NCBI GenBank assembly: GCA_967755175.1
Contig: CBRAFO010000060.1
Span: 1 to 21,898, forward strand
Direction: 5' to 3'
Origin: Rariglobus sp967755175
Lineage (GTDB): Bacteria; Verrucomicrobiota; Verrucomicrobiia; Opitutales; Opitutaceae
DNA length: 21,898 bases
Within the stretch, counting starts at the first letter, position 1, and each line of letters opens with the position of its first letter. The notes beneath the pieces are model-generated. The model did no database searches and had not been told where the DNA came from. It worked only from the letters and a program-made list of their open reading frames with translations. Made by a program: the position numbers and the translations under genes. Below are positions 6,631 through 14,687 of this stretch, piece by piece.

Positions 6631-9600
6631 TTAGTTGCCAAAGCGGATGGTGATCGTGCCGGTGTAGATGCCGGTGGCTTTGGCGGGCTGGCTGGCGGGA
6701 CCGCTGCGTTCGGATACGGTAAACTTCGTCCCCATGGCGGGAATTGCGCGGAGGAAGGAGAGATCGCCGGAAGGGAAGACGCTCGTGGTGTTGGGGTGGT
6801 TGACGCGCGGAGTGCCGACGCGGAGATAGGTGTCCGGTTGCGCGCTCGTCACGGTGAGCGGACCGGCGATCGTATCGAAACGCGCCCAGCGCAGGCCGGC
6901 GAAGTAGCCTTGGAATTCGGGGAAGGTCCACGTCTCGCCGGGCTGGATGTCGTTACGCGCAATCTCGTGAACGCCGAGTGACGTGCCGCGCAGGCGGTTT
7001 TGCCAGACGCGGTAGGGACCGGCGCCGAGCCAGCGTAGCGAGTTCATCTTCTGCTCCGCGTGGTCGAAGGTGATGCCGTGGTAATAAAAATCGCCATCGA
7101 GCGTGTAGGCGTAGTCGAGGCGGAGCGCGCCGTCGGCCGACAACGTCCAACGGAAACGATTGAGGCCCGCAGCGCCGGTGCTTTCGAGCCACGCGACGGT
7201 TCCGCCGGTTTGCGGATCGCGCGTGGTGCCGCTGGTGATTTTTGCCGTCGCGGTTGTTGCGGACACGGAGGGAAAGCGTGACGCCTGATAGCCGATGCGG
7301 ACGCTTTTCAGCTTGGTGGGGTCGCCATCGGATAGGCGGAAGTTCGAGAGGCGCAGCGCTGCGACCGTCTGCGGCGGAAACTCGTAAAGTTTGCCGTCAC
7401 CACCGCGGCGCGTTGCGTCGTAGAGCGTTTTCCAACTCTGGCCATCGGGCGAAATCTCCAGCTTGAAACCGGCCCAGCTTACGTTGTGCGGAAAGTCCTG
7501 GTCGATCTCGATCACGTTGGCCGGTTGCGCCGTCTCGAAGCGCCAGACGAGCGGTGCAGGGGTATCGGTGGGCGCAGCGGTCTTTAAATCAACCCACTGC
7601 ACATCGTCTTTCGTGGACGGGTGGGCGAAGGCCAGGCGCGGACCGTTGGTGAGGGCGGAAGTTTTGTCGCCGCGTTGGAGGGCGCGGAGCAAGCCGGTCA
7701 CTGCGTCAAAACTCGCCACGACCGCACCGGCATGAAGCCGCACTTCGCCAGCAACGGTTTCGATGCGTGGGGTTTCCGGGGACGGCGACCCGGCGACGAA
7801 ATCGCGTTTGCCTAAAGCCGGTGTGGCCCAGGTCCACGTCCAAAGTTCCTGCTGAGTGGAATCCGTGGCGACGACGGCGAGTGCGTCCGCTTCGCGCCAG
7901 TTGGCCGGCAGCGCGAGCGCGAGTTCGCCGTTCGCGTGCGGCGCAACATCCGGCGAAGCCACCGTGCCCTCGGCGAGAATCGTCGGTGCGGTCGTTTGGT
8001 CGGCCGGGCTGGCAAAGCGCAACAATCGCCACTTGAAACCGCAGACCGCGAGCGAGGTGAAGTCGTAACGATTATGAACCGTGAGCTTGCCGCGGAAATC
8101 CGCGTCGAGCACGGGCGCATCGATCTGCACGGGAGACCAGACATCGCGCACGGTGTAGAAGCTGCCTTCCTTCTCGTGGTGCGGGCCGACAATGCCATCG
8201 GGTGCGTAGCTGCTGAACACGTCGATACGTCCGCCTTGGTCGGTGCGCACGACGCCTTCGTCGGCAAACACCCAGATGAAACCGCCCGCGCCGACGGGCG
8301 ACGCGGAGATCGCGTTCCAGTAGTCCTCGAGCCCGGCGCCCGCGCCACCATCGTAGAGGCCGTGAAGGAACTCCGTCGGCATGACGAGGTGCGGGCCGGC
8401 GAGGCGCTTCGTAAGGTCGGCGAAGTCGGGATAGTGTTTCGTATCGACCGCGTTGAACAGCTCCCACGGGTGAAGCACGGTGCGGTGCTGCGGATCGTGG
8501 AGCGCGAACTCGCCATCGAGCGCGCGGTTCCATCCGCCTTCGTTGCCGTTGTCCCAAAAAAGAATGCTCGGGTGGTTCACGTCGCAGGTAACCAGTTCGC
8601 GGACGAGCCGGCGGCCGACCTCGGTGCCATGCGCGTGTTGCCAGCCGCTGAGTTCGTCGAGCACGTAGAGACCGAGTTCGTCGCACGCTTCGAGAAACGC
8701 ACCCTCGGGCTGATAATGCGTCGTGCGGACGGCATTCATGTTCATCGCCTTGATGAGGCGCGCGTCGTCGTAGCAATCTTCGCGGGTGAGCGCGCGGCCG
8801 GTCTCGGGCCGGAAACTGTGGCGGCCGACGCCCTTCAGTAGAATGCGTTGCCCATTCAGAAAAAGTCCCTGGCCTGCACGCACCTCGAAGGTGCGGAACC
8901 CAAAGCGCTCAGTAACCGTGTGCAGCGACTCGCCGGCTTTGCGGAGCGTTAACTCCACGGAGTAGAGGTTCGGTGTCTCCGCCGTCCACAAGCGCGGAGC
9001 GTCGATGCGGGTCTCAAGGTGAACGCGGCCGGTGCCACCGCCGGGAATGCTCGTGGAGAACGGAGCGCCGACCGGCTGACCGTTGGTGGCACGCACTTGG
9101 GCGACGACGAGGTCGGCGTCGCGCACGGAGCTGAGATCCACATCGGCTTGGAACCGACCATCGGCACGCGCGTTGATGGCCACATGCTCGATCGACTGCA
9201 TCGGCACGGCTTCGAGATAAACGGGCCGATAAATACCGCCGAACACCCAATAGTCGCCGCCTCGTTCGGCCGTTTCGGTCTCCGGGTTGGCGGACACTTT
9301 AGCGACATCGACTTCGAGGAGGTTATCCGCCCCGGGCGCGAGCAAAGCGGTGATGTCGTGGCTAAAATGATTGAAGCCGCCTTGGTGAACCGGGCCGGCG
9401 ACCTTGCCGTTCACCTTCACGGCCGTATCGGTCATCGCGCCCTCGAATACGACCCGGATACGGCGGTCTTTCCACGTTTCAGGCGCGGTGAAGTGCAACC
9501 GGTAAAGGCCGTGCTCGTCGGCTTTTCCGCCCCGCTCTTCGCCATAGTTATACGTGCCGAATCCCTTCTGCTCCCAATTCGAGGGCACGGGAATCGTCGT

Positions 9601-9765
9601 CCACTCACCGGCACGACGGCCGCCGGTGACGGAGAATTCCCACGACACCGCGTCCTTCGGCCCGTGCCCTGAGAGATACTCGCGCTCGGTCCGGATCTCG
9701 GCCGCAGTCATCGCACTCAACGCGGTCAATTGGAGTAACAGACCCGCGGCAAACTGTCTGATCAT
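6631..9765 (-). CDS. Exported glycoside hydrolase family 2 (beta-galactosidase-like) with F5/8 C-like insertion
   Basis: The protein is 1044 residues from ATG 9765; the reading from 9774 would need a TTG start. A signal peptide (QFAAGLLLQLTALSAMTAA) precedes a jelly-roll sugar-binding domain (about 25-190; IPVPSNWEQKGFGTYNYG), an immunoglobulin-like domain (190-295) and a TIM barrel (295-545). The acid/base is Glu409 in WDNGNEGGWN after NHPSILF, and the probable nucleophile is Glu465 in MPTEFLHG. Beyond the barrel come beta domains. Near 712-827 is a segment resembling an F5/8 type C (discoidin) module: WVDLKTAA, FETAQPANVIEIDQDFPH, then KLEISPDGQSWKTLYDATRR and LRLSNF. The C-terminal region looks like the beta-sandwich that follows in large GH2 enzymes. 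The family removes beta-linked galactose, mannose or glucuronic acid from glycans; galactose is the default guess. The gene is 34 bp after the dehydrogenase stop, so probably in one operon. Confidence 0.85.
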   Translation of the reverse strand: MIRQFAAGLLLQLTALSAMTAAEIRTEREYLSGHGPKDAVSWEFSVTGGRRAGEWTTIPVPSNWEQKGFGTYNYGEERGGKADEHGLYRLHFTAPETWKDRRIRVVFEGAMTDTAVKVNGKVAGPVHQGGFNHFSHDITALLAPGADNLLEVDVAKVSANPETETAERGGDYWVFGGIYRPVYLEAVPMQSIEHVAINARADGRFQADVDLSSVRDADLVVAQVRATNGQPVGAPFSTSIPGGGTGRVHLETRIDAPRLWTAETPNLYSVELTLRKAGESLHTVTERFGFRTFEVRAGQGLFLNGQRILLKGVGRHSFRPETGRALTREDCYDDARLIKAMNMNAVRTTHYQPEGAFLEACDELGLYVLDELSGWQHAHGTEVGRRLVRELVTCDVNHPSILFWDNGNEGGWNRALDGEFALHDPQHRTVLHPWELFNAVDTKHYPDFADLTKRLAGPHLVMPTEFLHGLYDGGAGAGLEDYWNAISASPVGAGGFIWVFADEGVVRTDQGGRIDVFSSYAPDGIVGPHHEKEGSFYTVRDVWSPVQIDAPVLDADFRGKLTVHNRYDFTSLAVCGFKWRLLRFASPADQTTAPTILAEGTVASPDVAPHANGELALALPANWREADALAVVATDSTQQELWTWTWATPALGKRDFVAGSPSPETPRIETVAGEVRLHAGAVVASFDAVTGLLRALQRGDKTSALTNGPRLAFAHPSTKDDVQWVDLKTAAPTDTPAPLVWRFETAQPANVIEIDQDFPHNVSWAGFKLEISPDGQSWKTLYDATRRGGDGKLYEFPPQTVAALRLSNFRLSDGDPTKLKSVRIGYQASRFPSVSATTATAKITSGTTRDPQTGGTVAWLESTGAAGLNRFRWTLSADGALRLDYAYTLDGDFYYHGITFDHAEQKMNSLRWLGAGPYRVWQNRLRGTSLGVHEIARNDIQPGETWTFPEFQGYFAGLRWARFDTIAGPLTVTSAQPDTYLRVGTPRVNHPNTTSVFPSGDLSFLRAIPAMGTKFTVSERSGPASQPAKATGIYTGTITIRFGN

Positions 9766-9799
9766 GGAGCTCAATAGGAGGACGATGGGGTGATCGTGA

Positions 9800-11485
9800 T
9801 TACAGCTTGGCGCGTTGCGCAGCGACTTGAGCCGGGGTGACTTCGGGCACGCTGGGCGCGAAGTTTTTTCGGAGGTAGTTGATCACGCCCGCGAGCTCCG
9901 TGTCGTTGTAGCCCGCGAAAGGCGGCATCACATTGGAAAACTTTTCACGGTCGGCGGGCAGCACGGCGGCGGGGCCTTTGAGGAGGACATTGATCAGCCG
10001 ATCGGTGTCGCCGGCGACGACCGCGTTGCTCGTAAGGGCAGGCTGCATGTTGGAGACCCCGCTGCCGTCGGCCATGTGGCATGCGGCGCACACTTGCAGA
10101 TAGATTTTTCCTCCCGGCGTGCTGGCACCGATGGGTGCGGCGGCTTGCGGCGCGGCGACGGCCGATTTTTTCACCGAGGGAGCGGTGCTCTTCTCTCCGG
10201 TATAGATGATGCGCCAGAGGCGGCCTTTCTCCGTCTCGCCGACGTAGAGCGAGCCATCAGGACCGATCGCGAGGCCAGCCGGGCGATAGCGGGCATCACG
10301 GGTGTTGTTGAACTCCTCCACGCCGGGGAAGCCGTCGGCGAAGGTCTCGTAGGTGCCGCGCGGCATGCCCTTGTCGTCAAAGGGCACGTAAACGACTTTG
10401 TAGCCGCCTTGCGCACGCGGTCCGCGATTCCACGACCCATGGAAGGTGATGAACATGCCGCCGCGAAATTTATCGGGAAACTGCGTGCCGGTGTAGGGCA
10501 CCATCTGCAGAGGCGCCCAATGCGCAGGGAAGGCGATGACCGGTTTGTCGAAGAGGGGATTGTCGTCGCGCTTGTGATTATCGCCGCCGAACTCGGGCGC
10601 CACCATGCGCGCCTTCTTGATCGGGTCCCAATAAGTGTAGGGCCAGCCGATGTTCACGCCCTCGCGCAGCAGGTGCATTTCCTCGGCATCGCGTTCGGCG
10701 TTGTCGAGGTCGTCATAGTGAACGGGATCGACGATGTTCATGTTGTCGCGGCCCATCATCGCCATGAAGAACTCGTGGGACTTCGGATGCCACGCCAGCG
10801 CGAGCGAGTGGCGGTGGCCGGTGGAGAAACGTGTGCCGTCGGCCTGAGTCTGGTTGAGTTTATTGGGATCAAAACGCCAGAAGCCGCCGTAGGTCTGCTG
10901 AAACTTAGTCACTTGTTCAGGGGAATAGCCCTTCGCGCCGAACTGACGGTCGTGCTCGCTGTAAACGTTATACGGCGAACCAATCTCGACGATCATGTGG
11001 CCGCTCTCGTCGAAGGCGAAAGCCTTGGCGTCGTGATCTTTTTCGGCGGGGAGATTTTTGACGATGGTCTCGCACTCGCTCGTGGGCACGAGTTCGCCGG
11101 GCGTGTATTTGTAGCGATAAACGGCGGTGCGGCTCGAATGGTAGAGCCATCCGTCATGAAACATGATGTGCGTGCCGCCGTCGCCAGGGCCGAATTCTTT
11201 GATGACGTCGACGCGTCCATCGCCGTCGGTGTCCCGCATCGCGAGAATCGGGCCGCGAACGAGTTTTGCGTAGATGTCACCATTGGGCGCGACGGCTATG
11301 CCGCGCAGGCGCTCGGGGGTGTTGCCGGTTTTTTTGCCGACGACGAGATTGTCGGCAACGACGAGCGCGCGAAATCCCGGGGGCAGATTGATGGCGCCAT
11401 CATCGGCATCGGGCGTCGGCAAGGCAGCGAAGGCCGAAAGCGCGCAGCCAAACAGGCCAACGAAGAGTAGAGGGTAATTTCTCAT
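9800..11485 (-). CDS. Sorbosone/glucose dehydrogenase-like beta-propeller fused to cytochrome c
   Basis: The 561-residue exported protein has a signal peptide (LLFVGLFGCALSAFA) and a long propeller, residues about 25-430. Its signatures are those of L-sorbosone dehydrogenase-like or PQQ-dependent soluble dehydrogenase-like enzymes: LPPGFRALVVADN, RGIAVAPNGDIYA, DTDGDGRVD, GHRHSLALAWHP, EGVNIGWPYTYWD, RPAGLAIGPDGSLYVGE. After an Ala/Pro-rich linker comes a class I cytochrome c domain with haem motif CAACH (Cys466, Cys469, His470) and probable axial Met520 in NVMPPF. The expected role is periplasmic oxidation of an aldose or sugar aldehyde with electrons passed through the haem to the respiratory chain. 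The substrate and a PQQ requirement are inferred; no PQQ biosynthesis gene is in the window. It is the first gene after the 257-bp gap and leads into the GH2 gene. Confidence 0.82.
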   Translation of the reverse strand: MRNYPLLFVGLFGCALSAFAALPTPDADDGAINLPPGFRALVVADNLVVGKKTGNTPERLRGIAVAPNGDIYAKLVRGPILAMRDTDGDGRVDVIKEFGPGDGGTHIMFHDGWLYHSSRTAVYRYKYTPGELVPTSECETIVKNLPAEKDHDAKAFAFDESGHMIVEIGSPYNVYSEHDRQFGAKGYSPEQVTKFQQTYGGFWRFDPNKLNQTQADGTRFSTGHRHSLALAWHPKSHEFFMAMMGRDNMNIVDPVHYDDLDNAERDAEEMHLLREGVNIGWPYTYWDPIKKARMVAPEFGGDNHKRDDNPLFDKPVIAFPAHWAPLQMVPYTGTQFPDKFRGGMFITFHGSWNRGPRAQGGYKVVYVPFDDKGMPRGTYETFADGFPGVEEFNNTRDARYRPAGLAIGPDGSLYVGETEKGRLWRIIYTGEKSTAPSVKKSAVAAPQAAAPIGASTPGGKIYLQVCAACHMADGSGVSNMQPALTSNAVVAGDTDRLINVLLKGPAAVLPADREKFSNVMPPFAGYNDTELAGVINYLRKNFAPSVPEVTPAQVAAQRAKL

Positions 11486-11522
11486 AAGTGATATCCAGCA
11501 GTTGATTGAAAATGAGCCCTGC

Positions 11523-11537
11523 TTCCGGAACCCGGAA
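11523..11537. repeat. Short inverted repeat TTCCGG-AAC-CCGGAA
   Basis: A perfect 6-bp inverted repeat with a 3-base centre lies 38 bp upstream of the dehydrogenase start and just past the stop of the 25-codon frame. It could be an operator for the XylR-like or GntR regulator, or a small leader hairpin. There is no T-run, so termination is unlikely. Confidence 0.4.
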
Positions 11538-11545
11538 AATGGCGC

Positions 11546-11623
11546 TCAGGCGTCTGCGCCGTATCCGTTCAGGACGAAGGCCAGGCTGATCAGCACGTGG
11601 GGTAGGTATCGACGCATACGCAT
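11546..11623 (-). CDS. Possible 25-residue signal-peptide-like small ORF
   Basis: In the gap between the XylR-like gene and the dehydrogenase, minus-strand ATG 11623 opens a frame of 25 codons ending in TGA at 11546. It encodes MRMRRYLPHVLISLAFVLNG followed by YGADA. The peptide has a basic start, a hydrophobic core and a GADA cleavage-like end, the anatomy of a secretory signal, with no mature domain. It could be a leader peptide, a remnant of a deleted exported gene, a small membrane peptide or chance. A second in-frame ATG lies at 11617. No strong ribosome-binding site is seen. The dehydrogenase downstream has its own signal peptide, so this is not its missing start. Confidence 0.35.
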   Translation of the reverse strand: MRMRRYLPHVLISLAFVLNGYGADA

Positions 11624-11742
11624 CAGGCAACGAGACGCGGGCGGAAGTGACCAGACGTGTGGGTTACGTTTTTACGTCGAACCAACGCTTCATCGATAAA
11701 CATGTGACCGTAGATCCCGGGCGTAGCGCGGCACATCGGGCG

Positions 11743-12921
11743 TTACGCTTTTGCAGCGAACTGATCTTTTCTGCGGCGGACTATCTCATGGCGATAGCTG
11801 TTGGGGGTGAACCCGGTTTCCTGTTGGAACGCCTCGATGAGACGGGACGCCGCCGCGTAACCGCAATGCTTCGCAATCGCTTTCAGGGGCATGTCGGTTG
11901 CCATGAGCAGCTGGCGAGCTTGGGCGATGCGGATCCGCCGTATTTCCTGCAAAGGGGTTCGGTTCAACAAACGCCGGAAGCGCCGTTCCAGCGAAACCCG
12001 GGAAATCGGCGTCAGCTTCAATAGATCATCCACGGACAACGGACTTCCCACGGACTCGTGAATCGCGGCGATGACCTTGGCCAACACCGGGTCTTCCAAG
12101 GCGAGCTGGCGGGTCGACCCCCGGACGACCACGCCGAGCGGGGAAATGAAGGTCGATGCATTGGCTACTGTTCCGCCCGACAGAGCGCGATGGATCAACG
12201 TCGCCGCTTTCCTCCCAATCGCATCGGTCGCCAAGTTGATGCTGGAGAGGCCCGGCCAGATGAGACGTGAAAGGGGATCCTCGTTGTCCACGCCCAACAC
12301 GGCCACTTCGTCGGGAATTTTAAGGCCGGCTTGTTTGGCCGTTTCCAGAACAAGTCGGCCGCAGACGTCGTTGCACGTCATCACCGCAAGCGGCTTCGGA
12401 CAGGTTTTCAGCCAACGCATCAACGCGGCGGAGTCCTTGGTCTTCGGTTCTTTGCCCAAGGGCTTAAACGTGACACAGGTATTTCCGGTTTCAGTGATGG
12501 TCTTCTGAAACGCGTTCGCCCGCACCTGAACGTAGGCACCTTCTGACAAGCCCACAAAACCATAGGTCAACGCGCCGCGTTCCAGTAGGTGTTCGGCTCC
12601 CAAGCGCCCCACGGCCAAGTCATCGCTTTGAACACAGATCGCGTTCTCTACATTTTGCGGCTGGCAGACGTAGATGATCGGCTTCTTCAACGAGAGCAGT
12701 CGAGGAATCAGCTTCTGGTCGTGCAACATGACAACCATGCCGTCGGGCTGCCACTTCATCATGGCCGCGACGCCCGCGCGATCCGGCGAAACCACTCGAA
12801 ACCGGCAATGCGGATGGTCTTTGGCGAAATCAGCGATCCCGCGGAGAACGCCCTGCCCATACTCTGCCTTCTCCGAGAGGAGGAGGCCGATTCCGAGCGT
12901 TTTCGGGGCGTTTTTCTTCAT
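11743..12921 (-). CDS. XylR-like transcriptional regulator (LacI-type sensor with AraC-type DNA-binding domain)
   Basis: The 392-residue protein starts at ATG 12921; longer readings would overlap the GH39 gene. Residues about 8-270 form a periplasmic-binding-protein-like sugar sensor as in LacI/GalR and XylR (GIGLLLSEKAEYGQGVLRGI; QPDGMVVML; ICVQSDDLAVGRLGAEHLLE; LAVMTCNDVCGRLVLETAKQ; EVAVLGVDNEDPLSRLIWPG; LSSINLATDAIGRKAA). Residues about 280-375 are an AraC-family pair of helix-turn-helices (SVDDLLKLTPISRVSLERRF and PLKAIAKHCGYAAASRLIEA, then GFTPNSYR). This order, sensor first and AraC last, matches Escherichia coli XylR, which binds D-xylose. The DDL-x-VG and GVDNED motifs are those of the XylR group. 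It lies 41 bp after GH39 and is probably part of the GH3-GH39 transcript, so it would be autoregulated. A pentose ligand is likely but not shown. Confidence 0.85.
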   Translation of the reverse strand: MKKNAPKTLGIGLLLSEKAEYGQGVLRGIADFAKDHPHCRFRVVSPDRAGVAAMMKWQPDGMVVMLHDQKLIPRLLSLKKPIIYVCQPQNVENAICVQSDDLAVGRLGAEHLLERGALTYGFVGLSEGAYVQVRANAFQKTITETGNTCVTFKPLGKEPKTKDSAALMRWLKTCPKPLAVMTCNDVCGRLVLETAKQAGLKIPDEVAVLGVDNEDPLSRLIWPGLSSINLATDAIGRKAATLIHRALSGGTVANASTFISPLGVVVRGSTRQLALEDPVLAKVIAAIHESVGSPLSVDDLLKLTPISRVSLERRFRRLLNRTPLQEIRRIRIAQARQLLMATDMPLKAIAKHCGYAAASRLIEAFQQETGFTPNSYRHEIVRRRKDQFAAKA

Positions 12922-12962
12922 GGTTTTCAGGCCGGGGAAACGAGTCGAAGACCAGGCGGACC

Positions 12963-14669
12963 TTACCACTCCAGCAGGAGCAGCGAGACGGCTTGGCGCG
13001 GGAGCGGGAATCCCAGCTTGGCCGTGCCATCGGCGCTGCGCGTGATCGTGGGAGCGGTGGTTTGCGCGAGGGCGCCGGCGGCTTCGAGTTCGGCGTATTG
13101 CGCGGAGGTGGGTTTGGCGGGCGAGCCCATCTTTTTCCAAGCGGTGAAGCTGTTGCCGTGCGTTTCGTCGATGACGTAACGAGTGACGCGGACCTTGCCG
13201 GCGGACGCGGCGGGGAGGTGGGCGATGGCGAGTTCGACGTTGGCAACCGGGCCGGAGACATCGTCGTCGTGGTAGTGCCAGAGCAAGACGGAGAGCTTGC
13301 GGGGCTCGACGCTGGCGAGGGCGGCGACGTCGGGGGCACCGCGCACGCCGGACTTCATGATTTCGCCGAGAGCGATTTCCGACGAGCTGGTGGTGGCAAC
13401 GCGTTGGCCTCCCATTTGGCTGAACATGCGGAAGACGTTAAACACGGGCAGCGTGATACCGTTGGTGGCGAGCACGCGGAAGCCCGCGAAGTAGGGCTGA
13501 TCCTCGAACTCGAAAGCCCAGGTGAGCGCACCATCGAGGTTCACGCCGCGTTTGTCCGCGATCTGGTATTTGCGCGCGAAGCTGGCCGCCGTGTAGCTGG
13601 AATACATCGTGGTGTTGCGGTAGCCGAGCTGCGGGCCCTGGCAGGCGGCGCAGCCGTCAGGGTCGGACTCGCCGATGACGATGGGTTTGTTTTTCAGCTC
13701 CGGAATAGCGGCGATCATTTTGAAGCCGGCATCGATGACGCGGAGTTGGTTGGCGATGCCCAGACGGACATGGCCATCGACAAAGGAAGGACCTCCCTTC
13801 GCGTGGAAGGCGATGAAGTCGGTGGGCGTGCCCTTTTCACCGGTGGCGTAGTTGGTGCCGTTGACGAGGTGGTCGAGGAAACTCTCCATGAACTTGCCGG
13901 TGCTACCGGCGAGGTCGGGACCGCCGACGCGCGCGGTGGGCAGGGCGCGACGCACGCCGTCGACCGCATAGTCATGGAGCTTTTGAAACTCTTCCGGGGA
14001 TCCCTTCCAGTAGGCACCGTTCGGCTCGTTCCAGACTTCCCAATACCAGGTTTCAACCTCGGCGCGGCCGTAGCGTTCGACGCAGTGTTTGACCCATTGG
14101 TAAACGAGTTCACGCCACTTGTTGTAGTCTTTGGGCGGGTAGGACCAGCCGGTGATGATGTCGCTGTATTTAAGGCCGGGCTTCCAGTGATGCTGGTAGG
14201 GCTCGGGTTTGATCGAGAGCGCCTTGGGCATGAAACCGATCTGGGCGTAGGGCTTCACGCCGCGCTTGAGATAGGTGTCGAAGATCTCATCGAGGATCTT
14301 CCAGTTGTAGATGGGATTGCCCTGGGCGTCCTCGGTATAGGCGTTGGTGCTGCCCCATTTCAGCGCGGGCGTGCCGTCGCCGGTGCAAAGAAGATTGTGG
14401 GCGCGGAAAAACGTGTCTTTTGGGCGCAGCTCGCCGATCTGGCCGATGAGCTTTTTGCCGTCCGGCATCGTGGCGTAGTTGGGCTCGTCGGCACCGAAGA
14501 AGCGCCAGATGGGCTTCATCTCGCCGACGGGTTTACCGGCATCCACCTGGATGCTGACGGGGAACGGCGCGTTGGTGGAAGCCGGTTCGGCACCGGGCGT
14601 GGTCGGTTGGCCGACGGCCAAGGATGCGAGTGCGAGAGAGACGAGGCAGGTGAGGTGAGCACGGAGCAT
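12963..14669 (-). CDS. Exported GH39-like glycosidase (beta-xylosidase-like)
   Basis: The 568-residue protein has a signal peptide (LTCLVSLALASLAVG) followed by a (beta/alpha)8 catalytic region. The family landmarks are visible: IWRFFGADEPNYATMPDGKK, with the GH39-like strand and loop; the acid/base Glu215 in WYWEVWNEPN; and the nucleophile Glu334 in IVIGESDPDGC. A beta-sandwich at the C-terminus (SVLLWHYHDDDV, then VELAIAHLPA) is typical of GH39 enzymes. GH39 includes beta-xylosidases and alpha-L-iduronidases; a xylosidase function fits the XylR-like regulator and the GH3 neighbour. Immediately after the nucleophile is CAAC (Cys340, Cys343), which could form a disulfide or bind a metal. The gene begins 18 bp after the GH3 stop, so the pair is almost certainly cotranscribed. 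Fine specificity is not readable from sequence alone. Confidence 0.82.
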   Translation of the reverse strand: MLRAHLTCLVSLALASLAVGQPTTPGAEPASTNAPFPVSIQVDAGKPVGEMKPIWRFFGADEPNYATMPDGKKLIGQIGELRPKDTFFRAHNLLCTGDGTPALKWGSTNAYTEDAQGNPIYNWKILDEIFDTYLKRGVKPYAQIGFMPKALSIKPEPYQHHWKPGLKYSDIITGWSYPPKDYNKWRELVYQWVKHCVERYGRAEVETWYWEVWNEPNGAYWKGSPEEFQKLHDYAVDGVRRALPTARVGGPDLAGSTGKFMESFLDHLVNGTNYATGEKGTPTDFIAFHAKGGPSFVDGHVRLGIANQLRVIDAGFKMIAAIPELKNKPIVIGESDPDGCAACQGPQLGYRNTTMYSSYTAASFARKYQIADKRGVNLDGALTWAFEFEDQPYFAGFRVLATNGITLPVFNVFRMFSQMGGQRVATTSSSEIALGEIMKSGVRGAPDVAALASVEPRKLSVLLWHYHDDDVSGPVANVELAIAHLPAASAGKVRVTRYVIDETHGNSFTAWKKMGSPAKPTSAQYAELEAAGALAQTTAPTITRSADGTAKLGFPLPRQAVSLLLLEW

Positions 14670-14687
14670 GGGGCGGGAATTAGCGGG

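Noticed and set aside
9776..9793. AGGAGG followed by ATG on the plus strand
   Set aside because: The frame is ATG-GGG-TGA, two codons, and lies antisense in the short gap before the GH2 start.
9815..11470. A 551-codon plus-strand open frame opposite the dehydrogenase
   Set aside because: It is antisense to a gene with a signal peptide, propeller motifs and a haem site; the translation has no recognisable family.
11663..11752. Two copies of GTTACG followed by a T-rich stretch, as regulator half-sites
   Set aside because: The second copy is the stop-codon end of the XylR-like gene, so the match is probably chance.
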